Part shown: piece by piece, positions 26,540-35,743 of the stretch
Layout: each line of letters opens with the position of its first letter
Position numbering within the stretch: position 1 is the stretch's first letter
The notes under the pieces: generated by a model
The model's database searches: none
What the model saw: only the letters and a program-made list of their open reading frames with translations
Told to the model about the DNA's origin: nothing
Made by a program: the position numbers and the translations under genes
From: Gammaproteobacteria bacterium
Lineage (GTDB): Bacteria > Pseudomonadota > Gammaproteobacteria > UBA6429 > Thiohalophilaceae
Assembly: GCA_016125505.1 (NCBI GenBank)
Contig: WGLP01000002.1
Span: 1 to 64,000, forward strand
Direction of reading: 5' to 3'
DNA: 64,000 nt

Positions 26540-26833
26540 TTACTGGTGTAGACCGTACATTTTTAGTTTTTTACGCAAGGTACCGCGGTTGATACCTAAC
26601 AGTTCCGCAGCCTTACTCTGATTGCCACGTACATAAGCCATTACGGTTTCCAGTAACGGCGTCTCAACTTCCTGTAAAAACATCTGATACAACTGACCGG
26701 CGGAATGGCCGTCCAACTGTTTCAAATACATATCCATGGTTTGCTTTACGCTGTCGCGTAGGGCGGTTTGAGGACGGTTGGACTGTTCTTGGGTCTCGTC
26801 ATCCACAGGCATTGCCAATACCGTGTCCGTCAT
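26540..26833 (-). CDS. fis: DNA-binding protein Fis
   Basis: A 97-residue Fis (E. coli 98), the nucleoid protein that bends DNA and activates rRNA promoters and site-specific recombination. The C-terminal helix-turn-helix is intact ([29 protein letters not shown]). The N-terminal part is more variable. The start overlaps the dusB stop by 4 bp, the classical dusB-fis operon. Confidence 0.97.
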   Translation of the reverse strand: MTDTVLAMPVDDETQEQSNRPQTALRDSVKQTMDMYLKQLDGHSAGQLYQMFLQEVETPLLETVMAYVRGNQSKAAELLGINRGTLRKKLKMYGLHQ

Positions 26834-27816
26834 GCTGCTAACTCCTCCCTGGTCTGTAAGTTGTTGAAGAAATCATGAGTCAGTTCTAACTGTTGTTCGA
26901 TCGTGTCCACGCGGTTGACGATCTGGCGAAACGCAGCACCGTGTGGCTGACCCTTACTGTACCAACTAATATGCTTACGGGCGATGCGCACACCGGCAAA
27001 TTCGCCATAGAATTCATATAAGTTTTTCAGATGGTCAATCAGGATATCGCGAACTTCTTGAGGCGACGGCTCGGGTAATCGTTCGCCGGTTGCTAAATAA
27101 TGTTGTATTTCGCGAAATATCCAAGGCCGTCCTTGCGCTGCGCGTCCGATCATGACTGCATCGACGCCGGTGTACTCTAACACATACTTGGCTTTTTCGG
27201 GGCTAGTAATATCGCCATTTGCGATCACCGGGATGTGAATTTTTTGCTTGACTTGTGCGATGGTGTCGTACTCGGCGTCGCCGGTGTATTGGTCCGCCCG
27301 CGTGCGGCCGTGAATGGCGAGCGCCTGAATGCCGGCGTCTTCGGCGATGCGGGCCACCGTAATGGCATTTTTGTGTTGGCTGTCCCAACCGGTGCGGATC
27401 TTCAGCGTGACCGGTATGTCCACGGCGCGCACCACCGCGTGCAGGATGTCTGACACCAGGGCTTCGTGCTGTAACAGCGCGGATCCGGCCATCACGTTAC
27501 AAATCTTTTTTGCCGGGCAGCCCATATTGATATCGATAATCTGTGCGCCTTGCTCGGCATTATAGCGGGCGGCATCCGCCATCATTTGTGGATCGGCGCC
27601 GGCGATCTGCACGGATTTCGGTTCAGTCTCGCCGGTGTGGTTGGCCCGGCGTTGGGTCTTTTCGCTGCCCCACAGGAGCGAATTGGAAGCGACCATTTCC
27701 GACACCGCCATACCTGCGCCGAGGTTGCGGCACAACTGCCGGAACGGCCGATCGGTCACACCGGCCATGGGTGCGAGGATCAGGTTGTTGGGTAATTGAT
27801 AGGGTCCAATTTGCAT
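26830..27816 (-). CDS. dusB: tRNA-dihydrouridine synthase B
   Basis: A 328-residue flavoenzyme that reduces uridine to dihydrouridine in tRNA. The flavin-binding TIM barrel begins [19 protein letters not shown]. It contains [10 protein letters not shown] with the catalytic cysteine, and IPVIANGDI, the FMN phosphate loop. It is the first gene of the dusB-fis unit. A possible promoter is TATGAT on the minus strand at 27853-27858. Confidence 0.96.
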   Translation of the reverse strand: MQIGPYQLPNNLILAPMAGVTDRPFRQLCRNLGAGMAVSEMVASNSLLWGSEKTQRRANHTGETEPKSVQIAGADPQMMADAARYNAEQGAQIIDINMGCPAKKICNVMAGSALLQHEALVSDILHAVVRAVDIPVTLKIRTGWDSQHKNAITVARIAEDAGIQALAIHGRTRADQYTGDAEYDTIAQVKQKIHIPVIANGDITSPEKAKYVLEYTGVDAVMIGRAAQGRPWIFREIQHYLATGERLPEPSPQEVRDILIDHLKNLYEFYGEFAGVRIARKHISWYSKGQPHGAAFRQIVNRVDTIEQQLELTHDFFNNLQTREELAA

Positions 27817-27953
27817 AACAGGTCGTGGTCGTCTGCCCGTTTGGGGTTGACGATCATACCCGCAGCCTTGAATCGGTTAAAGCCGCTTTTAGCGAAAAAG
27901 TGTGATCCAATGGAGTGCATCACAACGCGCTGTCAGCGGCCATGCACCAAAAC

Positions 27954-29498
27954 CTACAGAAAGGAGAATTCGAAATTTATCGCGTCCTTACCCGGATCGA
28001 GTACGGCAAGGGTGACATGCACGGGGGTGCCTGACTCCATCAGCAGGAAACGGTTGTACATATCCTGCAGATATTCCTGTGGCGTGAAACGTCGACTCGC
28101 GACGACATTGCCGCTCAGGTCGTAGAGCGTGATCTGAATGATGGGATACGGCTGGTCGAAGGGGGCCTGGTTGACGAAAGCCGCGCTGATCAATAAGGCA
28201 TTGGCCTGGGTCGGATGGCTGCTTACATCGCGGCTGATCAACTTGATCTGGCTGACATCGATCTTGCCGCTGTAACGGCAGGGAATGTCGTCACAGACCT
28301 TGCTTAGCATTGGAATCAGCTGGGGAAATTTCTGCGCCAGCTGGACATTGCGAAACAGCACTACCTGAAAACCCAGTCCGCCAATCAGGATCAGGATAAT
28401 CAGCGACATCAGCACGATCTGTCCGATGGAGCGGCGCGGCAAACGGCTCAGGTTGTCGAGTGAACGGCGCAATGCGAGTGGGATGTCCTCGTCGTTTAGC
28501 GGCGGCTTGTCAGCGATGACAGCTGAGGTGGAGAGCGCTTCATCGGGTGCCGGTGCGGCCTCGATGAAATCCACCTCGTCGTCGGGGACTGATTGTTCGG
28601 TTTCCGGTTCCGGTGGGGCGTGAAGTTCCGCGGACTGCTCATCCGCAGGCGCCGCAGCTGCCTGTGCGGCGAAGACACCGGTGTTGGTGGCTTCCAGCTC
28701 TTTTTCAAAATCGGCGAGTACCTGGAGATCGAAAATTTCTTCGGCATCGGCATCGGGCGCCGGTGACACCTGACGCTTTGTTTGCGCCGGGGTATCTTCG
28801 ATATGTTTCTGCTCCTTCTCGAAGTCGAGACCTTTGGCGAAGGCGAGGAGTTCATCGATATCCTTGTCCAGCTGGGATTTGCCTAAATCGGTATCAGCCT
28901 TGTCGCTTAACTGCGAATCGACCTCGCTATAGAAATTCAGTATCGAGGCATGATCCGCGTCGGTAGCGTCGGCTTCTTTACTGTCGATGTCTTCGTAGGG
29001 AGTGCGAGTGTCTTCCAGCGGTTTCGGCGCGGGTGGTTCGGGTTCTTCCTCCGCTTCATCTTCATTGAACTTGATAATGGAATCCCCGAAGTCGATATCG
29101 CCGGGTATGCTGATCGAACCCATCTGGTCCAGATTGTTATAACGATCATTGCCGACCAGGGAGTCCATGAACACGGTTTGATCGGGCGCCTTGGCGCGTT
29201 CCTTCCGGATCGCCTTTATGTCTTCATCCGGCGGTGTCGGCGTGAACACCTCGAAATGTTCAGGCTCCACCGGTGGTTTTGTTGGCTGCACCACGGGTTT
29301 CGGTGGCGGCGGTGGCGGCGCGGGTTCGGCGGGGTGTTGATAGGTGATGGGTTCCCGGTCGGTCAGATTTTTAAAGAGATGCTGCGTGGCATCGAACACT
29401 TCCTGGCAACTACCGCAGCGAACCTTGCCATTGGCGACATTGAGATGCGCCTCGGAAATACGAAAGCAGGTCTGACAGTGGGGACATTGGGTGTACAT
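27954..29498 (-). CDS. zinc-ribbon and DUF3426 membrane protein
   Basis: A 514-residue protein. It begins with an MJ0042-type zinc ribbon (CPHCQTCFRISEAH ... KVRCGSCQEVF). A long acidic, low-complexity cytoplasmic region follows, rich in D, E, P and A, then a single membrane helix at about 360-382 (IGQIVLMSLIILILIGGLGF) and a C-terminal DUF3426 domain, probably periplasmic. The function is unknown. Similar proteins are often encoded next to prmA, as here. The disordered linker of about 300 residues is unusually long and acidic. Confidence 0.85.
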   Translation of the reverse strand: MYTQCPHCQTCFRISEAHLNVANGKVRCGSCQEVFDATQHLFKNLTDREPITYQHPAEPAPPPPPPKPVVQPTKPPVEPEHFEVFTPTPPDEDIKAIRKERAKAPDQTVFMDSLVGNDRYNNLDQMGSISIPGDIDFGDSIIKFNEDEAEEEPEPPAPKPLEDTRTPYEDIDSKEADATDADHASILNFYSEVDSQLSDKADTDLGKSQLDKDIDELLAFAKGLDFEKEQKHIEDTPAQTKRQVSPAPDADAEEIFDLQVLADFEKELEATNTGVFAAQAAAAPADEQSAELHAPPEPETEQSVPDDEVDFIEAAPAPDEALSTSAVIADKPPLNDEDIPLALRRSLDNLSRLPRRSIGQIVLMSLIILILIGGLGFQVVLFRNVQLAQKFPQLIPMLSKVCDDIPCRYSGKIDVSQIKLISRDVSSHPTQANALLISAAFVNQAPFDQPYPIIQITLYDLSGNVVASRRFTPQEYLQDMYNRFLLMESGTPVHVTLAVLDPGKDAINFEFSFL

Positions 29499-29508
29499 GA
29501 TGTTGAGA

Positions 29509-30384
29509 CTATAGCCTGTGGGTCGCGTTCAGTAACACCCATTCTTCCTGCTGTGCTGTATGTTGAAAATCGAACCAGGCGGCATAGGCATGTCGCACGC
29601 TGTCTGCTTGCTCGGCCAGGATGCCGGAAAGCACTATGTTACCACCTGGACGAACGATTTCGGCAAATCGCGGCGCCAGGCTGATCAGTGGCCCGGCAAG
29701 GATGTTGGCCAACAGGGTATCGCATTGTGTTTGCAAGGGCGGTGTCACGTCCCGGCATTCTATATATTTGCTTACGTGGTTCTGTTCTGCATTGTACTGC
29801 GTTGCCTGCAAGGCCTGGGGATCGTTGTCCACGGCGATGACGTGACTGGCGCCGAGCTTGGCGGCAGCGATGGCGAGGATGCCTGAACCGCAACCGTAAT
29901 CGACGACTGCCTGGCTGCGCGGTGGATGGCTTGCGAGCCAGCGCAGGCACATGGCCGTAGTCGGATGGGTGCCGGTGCCAAAGGCCAGGCCGGGGTCGAG
30001 CAGGATATTGACAGCCCGTGGATCCGGCGGCGCGTGGTGAGAAGGGACGATCCAGAGCGACTCGCCGAATTGCATCGGTCGATACCGGCTCATCCATTCC
30101 CGGACCCAGTCTTTATCTTCCAGGATTTCCATGCGAACACCAGTGACGCCGGTGAAGTGCCGGGGCAATTCCCGCACCAGGGATTCGAGGTCGGTTTGTG
30201 CCTCGAACAGTCCGGTAATAATCGTATCCTGCCAAAGCGGGGTTTCGCCCGGCGGCGGTTCGTAGAGCGGCTGATCGGCGGCATCCTGGTAGGTAACGGA
30301 GAGTGCGCCGTGCGCGGTCAGCCAGTCGGAGATCGCATCAACATGTTGGGGATGGCTTGCACATTTCAGTTGTAACCAGGGCAT
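29509..30384 (-). CDS. prmA: ribosomal protein L11 methyltransferase
   Basis: A 291-residue SAM-dependent methyltransferase (E. coli 293) that trimethylates ribosomal protein L11. The N-terminal L11-binding domain begins PWLQLKCASHPQHVDAIS. The catalytic part has DPGLAFGTGTHPTTAMCL, VVDYGCGSGILAIAAAKLGA, and LLANILAGPLISLAP. I use the ATG at 30384; an upstream TTG at 30426 would add 14 unconserved residues. It is followed by the DUF3426 gene after 10 bp. Confidence 0.96.
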   Translation of the reverse strand: MPWLQLKCASHPQHVDAISDWLTAHGALSVTYQDAADQPLYEPPPGETPLWQDTIITGLFEAQTDLESLVRELPRHFTGVTGVRMEILEDKDWVREWMSRYRPMQFGESLWIVPSHHAPPDPRAVNILLDPGLAFGTGTHPTTAMCLRWLASHPPRSQAVVDYGCGSGILAIAAAKLGASHVIAVDNDPQALQATQYNAEQNHVSKYIECRDVTPPLQTQCDTLLANILAGPLISLAPRFAEIVRPGGNIVLSGILAEQADSVRHAYAAWFDFQHTAQQEEWVLLNATHRL

Positions 30385-30704
30385 TGGATGAGCGTGGTCT
30401 TTCCGGCTGTCGTCATTCGAATTCAAAGCCGATAGCTTACACCGCGCCGGATCGCAGGTGAAGTTTTGCGGTCAGACAACGAGTCTCGGCTGCGGGAACA
30501 GGCCGTGCCGGCTTCGAGGGATACCGTTCCATGCACATTTTGCATCGAAACTAATCGAAAAAATTATTGAATGAAAACGATGGTGAGACACAAAAAATTC
30601 CGTTTCACATAATTGCGACTCTCTTCTACTTTAATCAGGAGGGTTAAGTATTGTGAACCCGCACTTTCATCCAACGAGTTCCTTTTGTAAGGAGTTATAC
30701 AGAA

Positions 30705-30902
30705 ATGCGTAATATTATCATGCTGCTTGCCGCTGTGAGTCTTTCCGGTGTGGTTGCGACACCGGCCTTTGCCGACACCGAAGCGCAGGCGCTGATCAAA
30801 TCCTGCGAACAACAAAGCCAGGCTGGCGGTGATCAGTATGCCGCTGTCATGGCATGCCTGCATGAAAAGCTGCAGTACGATACCAGCGATTCCGGCGAGT
30901 AA
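30705..30902 (+). CDS. small exported protein with two cysteines
   Basis: A 65-residue product: signal peptide (LLAAVSLSGVVATPAFA) and a mature part of about 42 residues with two cysteines (KSCEQQSQAGGDQYAAVMAC) that could form a disulfide. AAGGAG lies at good spacing before the ATG. The gene stands alone, between a divergent promoter region and its own terminator (30943-30982). I do not recognise a family. Confidence 0.7.
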   Translation: MRNIIMLLAAVSLSGVVATPAFADTEAQALIKSCEQQSQAGGDQYAAVMACLHEKLQYDTSDSGE

Positions 30903-30942
30903 TCGAATAGACATATCCAGCCGGTAATAACATCCGGTATCT

Positions 30943-30982
30943 CGGCCCCGACGACTACATGGTCTCGGGGCCGTTTCTTTTT
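30943..30982 (+). terminator. intrinsic terminator after the small exported protein
   Basis: The 9-bp stem CGGCCCCGA / TCGGGGCCG is followed by a T-rich run. Confidence 0.88.
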
Positions 30983-31100
30983 CTGTATAAGGGCGAGTGG
31001 TCTGCGCAAGCGCGAAACGTCGCTATCCTGAACGCGCATTTCCCTTTTCATCCCCGCCGATCTTCAGTAGTCTGCTACGACGACCTCCCGGGAGAGTAAG

Positions 31101-32651
31101 ATGTTAATAGCGTCGTTGTGGCTGGCGTTTGCGTACGCACTGGGTTTAATCATGCGCCTGCTGGGCCTGCCGCCTCTGGTGGGCTATCTGCTTGCCGGTT
31201 TTGTGCTGAGTTCGCAAGGATACGAATCACATACTCTGCTTGAACAGGTTGCGCACGCCGGTGTCCTGCTCTTGCTGTTTGGCGTCGGACTCAAGTTGCG
31301 GCTGAAAAGCCTGTTTCGGATCGAGGTACTCGCGGGCTCCCTCCTGCACATGGCCATTGTTACGGGTATCTTGCTCTTGCTGTTGACACAGCTTGCCGGT
31401 CTGTCGAACCAATTGGCCTTTTTGATTGCGATTGCCTTGTCATTTTCCAGCACGGTGGTGGCTGCCAAGGTCCTGGAAGGCAAGCGCGAATTACGTGCGT
31501 TTCATGGCCGGGTCGCCATCGGCATTTTGATCATGCAGGACCTGGTCGCGGTCGTCATCCTCAGTGTTGCAAATGGCAGTGTGCCGTCCATGTGGGCGCT
31601 GGGACTGGTCGGTCTTGTGTTATTGCGCCCGGTGTTTTATCGCCTGCTGGATCTGAGCGGACATGGCGAGTTAATCGTGTTGTATGGCTTGTTGCTGGCA
31701 CTGGTGATCGGTGGCGCGAGTTTCGAGTATGTCGGTCTGAGTTCGGAACTTGGTGCCTTGTTACTGGGTGTCATGCTCTCCGGCCATAAACGTGCGGTTG
31801 AACTGGCGAATGCCCTGTGGGGTTTAAAAGAGGTCCTGCTCGTCGGTTTCTTTTTGCAAATTGGTCTCTCCGGTCATCCCACACTGGCGACGCTGGAAAA
31901 TGCGGTCTGGTTGAACGGATTTTTACTCGTCAAGGCGCTGTTGTTTTTCTTTATCCTGTTGCTGTTCCGGTTGCGGGCACGTACCGCGTTTCTGGCCGGC
32001 CTGTCGCTGGCGAGCTATAGCGAATTCGGCCTTATTATTGCCAATGTGGCGATGCGACACGGTTGGTTGAACGAGGACTGGATGATCATGCTGGCACTGA
32101 CCGTCGCGTTATCGTTTGTGATTGCCGCGCCCCTGAATCGGCATGCGCATGAGCTCTACGCGCGAGTGGAGAAATGGCTGCGACGTTTCGAGTCCGAACG
32201 GCGTCATCCTGACGATGAACCGATCAACCTTGGGCAGTCGCATATCGTCATCATGGGGATGGGGCGGGTTGGCACGGGTGCGTATGATCAGCTCGTTCAG
32301 CATCATCAGCGTGTGATAGGGCTGGACTCCGACCTGGGCAAAGTGGAGTACCACCTTAAACAGGGCAGGCGGGTGTTGTACGCAGACGCGGAAGACCCCG
32401 GTCTCTGGGCGAACCTGAATCTGGAAGGCGTACATGCGGTATTGCTGGCCATGCCGGAGCCCGAAGCAAAATTATTGGCGCTTAGGAAATTACGGCAACT
32501 GAATTTCACCGGCACCATTACCGCCACGGCCTTGTTCAGCGAAGAACTGGAGTTGTTCAAAAAGGCGGGGGCCGATGACGTTTATAACTACTACGAAGGT
32601 GTCGGCGCCGGCTTCGCCGAGCGCACGCTGGCAAAACTGGAAGCGCATTGA
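31101..32651 (+). CDS. KefB/CPA2-type monovalent cation:proton antiporter
   Basis: A 516-residue membrane protein. About twelve membrane helices begin LWLAFAYALGLIMRLLGLPP; LLLFGVGLKLRLKSL and SFSSTVVAAKVLEGKREL, typical of CPA2 antiporters, are present. A C-terminal cytoplasmic nucleotide-binding (TrkA-N) domain has the dinucleotide motif IVIMGMGRVGTGAYD. Such proteins exchange K+ or Na+ for protons; the ion is not predictable. It lacks the TrkA-C domain seen in many KefB proteins. Confidence 0.9.
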   Translation: MLIASLWLAFAYALGLIMRLLGLPPLVGYLLAGFVLSSQGYESHTLLEQVAHAGVLLLLFGVGLKLRLKSLFRIEVLAGSLLHMAIVTGILLLLLTQLAGLSNQLAFLIAIALSFSSTVVAAKVLEGKRELRAFHGRVAIGILIMQDLVAVVILSVANGSVPSMWALGLVGLVLLRPVFYRLLDLSGHGELIVLYGLLLALVIGGASFEYVGLSSELGALLLGVMLSGHKRAVELANALWGLKEVLLVGFFLQIGLSGHPTLATLENAVWLNGFLLVKALLFFFILLLFRLRARTAFLAGLSLASYSEFGLIIANVAMRHGWLNEDWMIMLALTVALSFVIAAPLNRHAHELYARVEKWLRRFESERRHPDDEPINLGQSHIVIMGMGRVGTGAYDQLVQHHQRVIGLDSDLGKVEYHLKQGRRVLYADAEDPGLWANLNLEGVHAVLLAMPEPEAKLLALRKLRQLNFTGTITATALFSEELELFKKAGADDVYNYYEGVGAGFAERTLAKLEAH

Positions 32652-32692
32652 CGCGTGGCATCACGTCAATGCGTTGCACCTCAGTCGCTGGT

Positions 32693-34039
32693 TTATTGCA
32701 GATCGGCCAGACGTTTTTCCAGGTAGTGAATATTGAAACCGCCTGCCACAAAACCGGTATCGCGCATGAGTTGTTGGTGCAGGGCAATATTGGTTTTGAT
32801 CCCTTCGATGACGATTTCCGACAAGGCGATGCGCATGCGGGCAATGGCCGCCTGACGCGATTCACCGTAAGTGATTAACTTGCCGATCATCGAATCATAA
32901 TACGGCGGTACACGATAACCGTCATAGATGTGTGAGTCGACGCGCACGCCGGGACCACCTGGGGCATGGTACGCCGTGATGGTGCCGGGTGACGGCATGA
33001 AGGTCCGCGGGTCTTCCGCGTTGATACGGCATTCGATGGCGTGTCCCCGCATGATGATATCGCTTTGTTGTACGCTCATGCCTTCGCCGGAGGCGATACG
33101 GATTTGTTCCTTGACGATGTCGACGCCGGTGACCAGTTCGGTAACCGGGTGTTCCACCTGCACCCGCGTATTCATCTCGATGAAATAGAACTCGCCGTCC
33201 TGGTATAAAAATTCAAACGTGCCGGCGCCGCGATAGCTGATTTCAACGCAGGCATTGGCACAACGTTCACCGATACGCTTGCGCATTTCCTTGGTGATGC
33301 CCGGCGCGGGAGACTCCTCGATGACTTTCTGATGGCGGCGCTGCATGGAACAGTCACGCTCACCGAGGTGAATGGCCTTGCCGTTGCCGTCCGCCAGCAC
33401 CTGGATCTCGATATGGCGTGGATTATCCAGGAACTTTTCCATGTACACGGTGGGATTGTTGAATGCCGCGCCGGCTTCCGCGCGTGTGAGATTTATGGCG
33501 TTCAACAGATGCGCTTCCGTATGGACGACGCGCATTCCACGGCCACCGCCACCACCCGCAGCCTTGATGATGATGGGATAGCCGATCTGGCGCGCGATTC
33601 GCAAGTTTTCTTCATCGTCGTCGCCCAACGGGCCGTCGGACCCGGGGACGCAGGGCACGCCGGCCGCTTTCATGGCCTTGATGGCGGATACCTTGTCACC
33701 CATAAGACGGATGGTATCGGGACGTGGACCGATGAAAATGAAACCGCATTCCTCGACACGCTCGGCAAAGTCGGCGTTTTCCGACAGGAAGCCGTAACCG
33801 GGATGGATCGCGACGGCATCGGTCACTTCCGCTGCGCTGATCACGGCGGGGATGTTGAGGTAGCTTTCGGCAGAGGGCGGTGGCCCAATGCAAACGGATT
33901 CGTCGGCCAGGCGCACGTGTTTAAGATCGCGATCAGCCTCGGAATGGACGGCGACGGTTTTGATGCCCAGCTCACGACACGCGCGCAAAATACGCAAGGC
34001 AATTTCGCCACGATTGGCAATAAGGATCTTTTCAATCAT
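32693..34039 (-). CDS. accC: biotin carboxylase, subunit of acetyl-CoA carboxylase
   Basis: A 448-residue ATP-grasp enzyme (E. coli 449) that carboxylates biotin on AccB, the first step of fatty-acid synthesis. It starts [19 protein letters not shown], with the glycine loop [32 protein letters not shown] and [13 protein letters not shown]. It follows accB after 8 bp, in the order aroQ-accB-accC. Confidence 0.98.
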   Translation of the reverse strand: MIEKILIANRGEIALRILRACRELGIKTVAVHSEADRDLKHVRLADESVCIGPPPSAESYLNIPAVISAAEVTDAVAIHPGYGFLSENADFAERVEECGFIFIGPRPDTIRLMGDKVSAIKAMKAAGVPCVPGSDGPLGDDDEENLRIARQIGYPIIIKAAGGGGGRGMRVVHTEAHLLNAINLTRAEAGAAFNNPTVYMEKFLDNPRHIEIQVLADGNGKAIHLGERDCSMQRRHQKVIEESPAPGITKEMRKRIGERCANACVEISYRGAGTFEFLYQDGEFYFIEMNTRVQVEHPVTELVTGVDIVKEQIRIASGEGMSVQQSDIIMRGHAIECRINAEDPRTFMPSPGTITAYHAPGGPGVRVDSHIYDGYRVPPYYDSMIGKLITYGESRQAAIARMRIALSEIVIEGIKTNIALHQQLMRDTGFVAGGFNIHYLEKRLADLQ

Positions 34040-34047
34040 GACGCTGT

Positions 34048-34506
34048 TTACTCGATGACGAACAGGGGTTGGTTGTACTCAACCGGCTGACCGTTCTCAA
34101 CCAGTACCGCCTTGATGGTGCCTGCCTTATCGGCCTCGATCTGATTGAGCAGTTTCATCGCTTCGATGATGCACAGGGTATCGCCGACTTTCACTGACTG
34201 GCCTTCTTCAACGAAGGATTTTGCCCCCGGACTCGGCGAGCGATAAAACGTACCGACCATCGGTGAGCGTACGACGTGCCCGCTGATTTCTTCCGGCTTG
34301 GCGGCTTCAGCGACCGGTGCTGCAGTTGGTGCGGGTGCGGCAGCCGGGGGCGGTGCCATCATCGGTTGCGGTGCGTACATTGGGGCAGCGGACATCATGC
34401 CGTGGCGGCTGATGCGGACGGATTCTTCGCCTTCCTTGATTTCAATTTCGGCGACGCCGGATTCTTCGAGCAGTTCAATCAGTTTTTTTACTTTGCGGAT
34501 ATCCAT
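34048..34506 (-). CDS. accB: biotin carboxyl carrier protein
   Basis: A 152-residue BCCP. The N-terminal part ([20 protein letters not shown]) is followed by a P/A-rich linker at about 40-70 and a biotinyl domain. The biotin lysine is in IEAMKLLNQ and [18 protein letters not shown] precedes it. It is co-transcribed with aroQ upstream and accC downstream. Confidence 0.98.
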   Translation of the reverse strand: MDIRKVKKLIELLEESGVAEIEIKEGEESVRISRHGMMSAAPMYAPQPMMAPPPAAAPAPTAAPVAEAAKPEEISGHVVRSPMVGTFYRSPSPGAKSFVEEGQSVKVGDTLCIIEAMKLLNQIEADKAGTIKAVLVENGQPVEYNQPLFVIE

Positions 34507-34528
34507 ATGGGTTTTCTCTTGATGGTAT

Positions 34529-34969
34529 TCAGTTAGCCAGACGCGACAGCGCGGCCTGGAGTGCCAATTCGTAACCTATGGGGCCGAGTCCACTGATCAC
34601 ACCGACAGCCAGATCAGAAAAATACGAATGTTGACGAAATTCTTCCCGCGCGTGGACATTGGACAGGTGCACTTCAATAAACGGGATCTTCACCGCCGCG
34701 AGGGCGTCACGCAGCGCCACACTGGTATGGGTGAAAGCGGCGGGATTGATGATGATCATATCAACACCGTCCCTCGCTGCCTGATGAATGGCGTCCACGA
34801 GCACATGCTCGGCATTGCTTTGCACGCTATGCAGTTCGTGGCCGACCTCTGCCGCATGCGCAGTCAATTTTTCATCGATTTGCGGAAGAGTGGTTTTACC
34901 GTAATGCTCCGGTTCACGCGTGCCTAACAAATTCAGGTTGGGTCCGTGAATCACCAGGATGCTAGCCAT
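34529..34969 (-). CDS. aroQ: type II 3-dehydroquinate dehydratase
   Basis: A 146-residue dodecameric-type dehydratase of the shikimate pathway. It has [21 protein letters not shown] (catalytic Tyr at the lid), [38 protein letters not shown]. First gene of the aroQ-accB-accC unit. Upstream (34970-35173) are three TTTAGCCG motifs. Confidence 0.97.
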   Translation of the reverse strand: MASILVIHGPNLNLLGTREPEHYGKTTLPQIDEKLTAHAAEVGHELHSVQSNAEHVLVDAIHQAARDGVDMIIINPAAFTHTSVALRDALAAVKIPFIEVHLSNVHAREEFRQHSYFSDLAVGVISGLGPIGYELALQAALSRLAN

Positions 34970-35173
34970 GTTTTATCCAAATTTAGCCGAGATCGCCGCA
35001 ATTACTTACAAGTTTTCAGGGGTTTGCAGCAATATTGGTGTGTTTATTAGGGATAATTTTCGCCGATTTTTTTTGAAATGTCCAGATATCGGCATGATCG
35101 CCACAAATTAGCGCCAGTTTAGCCGAAATTTAGCCGTTTCGGCGAATATTGCAGGTGCGGAATGCGAGAACCG
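34970..35173. other. upstream region of aroQ-accBC with TTTAGCCG motifs
   Basis: No gene. TTTAGCCG occurs at 34982-34989, 35118-35125 and 35129-35136, the last two 11 bases apart (one helical turn). The rest is AT-rich. It probably holds the promoter of the aroQ operon. Confidence 0.4.
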
Positions 35174-35725
35174 TCACAACAACGGGGCGACCAGTTGCTC
35201 AGCCTCTTCCAGGTTGAGCTCGTGGCGAACCGTGTGCCGAATGACGCCTTTGCGGTCAATGATGACGGTGTAGGGTAAGACGCCCAGGTCATTACCATAT
35301 TGCTGCGTCAGGGCGATCCCTTCCTTCTCTGCGACCAGGATAGGGTAATTGATGCCCATGGGGTCGACAAAATCGATGGCATTTTGCTTGGAGTCCAGGG
35401 CGACGCCGACAATCATGAGCCCTTTGTCGTGGTATTTCTGGTACATGTTAATGAAGTCCGGGATTTCCCGGCGGCAAGGCGGGCACCAGGTGGCCCAGAA
35501 ATTCAGCATGATGACCTTGCCATTCCATTGCTTAATATCTTGCGCCTTGTCACTGGTATCCAGCAGGGAAAAGTCGGGGCGTGACTGGCCAATCATACTG
35601 AGGGGAGTAATCTTCGCCGGCGGTGAGTTTTGCCCGGTATGAAAGCCGAACCAGTACACGCCGATGCCCGCCGCAAAACAGACCAGGCCAAACAAGACCA
35701 GCCAGGTTTTTGTCTTTGTGCTCAT
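35174..35725 (-). CDS. TlpA/ResA-like periplasmic thioredoxin
   Basis: A 183-residue membrane-anchored thioredoxin-fold protein. The single N-terminal helix (WLVLFGLVCFAAGIGVYWFG) places the domain in the periplasm. The active site is NFWATWCPPCRREIPDFI, with the cis-proline in GVLPYTVIID. TlpA/ResA proteins reduce disulfides, for example in cytochrome c maturation. The DsbD gene lies just upstream on the same strand (18-bp gap) and would supply its electrons. Confidence 0.9.
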   Translation of the reverse strand: MSTKTKTWLVLFGLVCFAAGIGVYWFGFHTGQNSPPAKITPLSMIGQSRPDFSLLDTSDKAQDIKQWNGKVIMLNFWATWCPPCRREIPDFINMYQKYHDKGLMIVGVALDSKQNAIDFVDPMGINYPILVAEKEGIALTQQYGNDLGVLPYTVIIDRKGVIRHTVRHELNLEEAEQLVAPLL

Positions 35726-35743
35726 TCGAATAAATCCAGCAGC

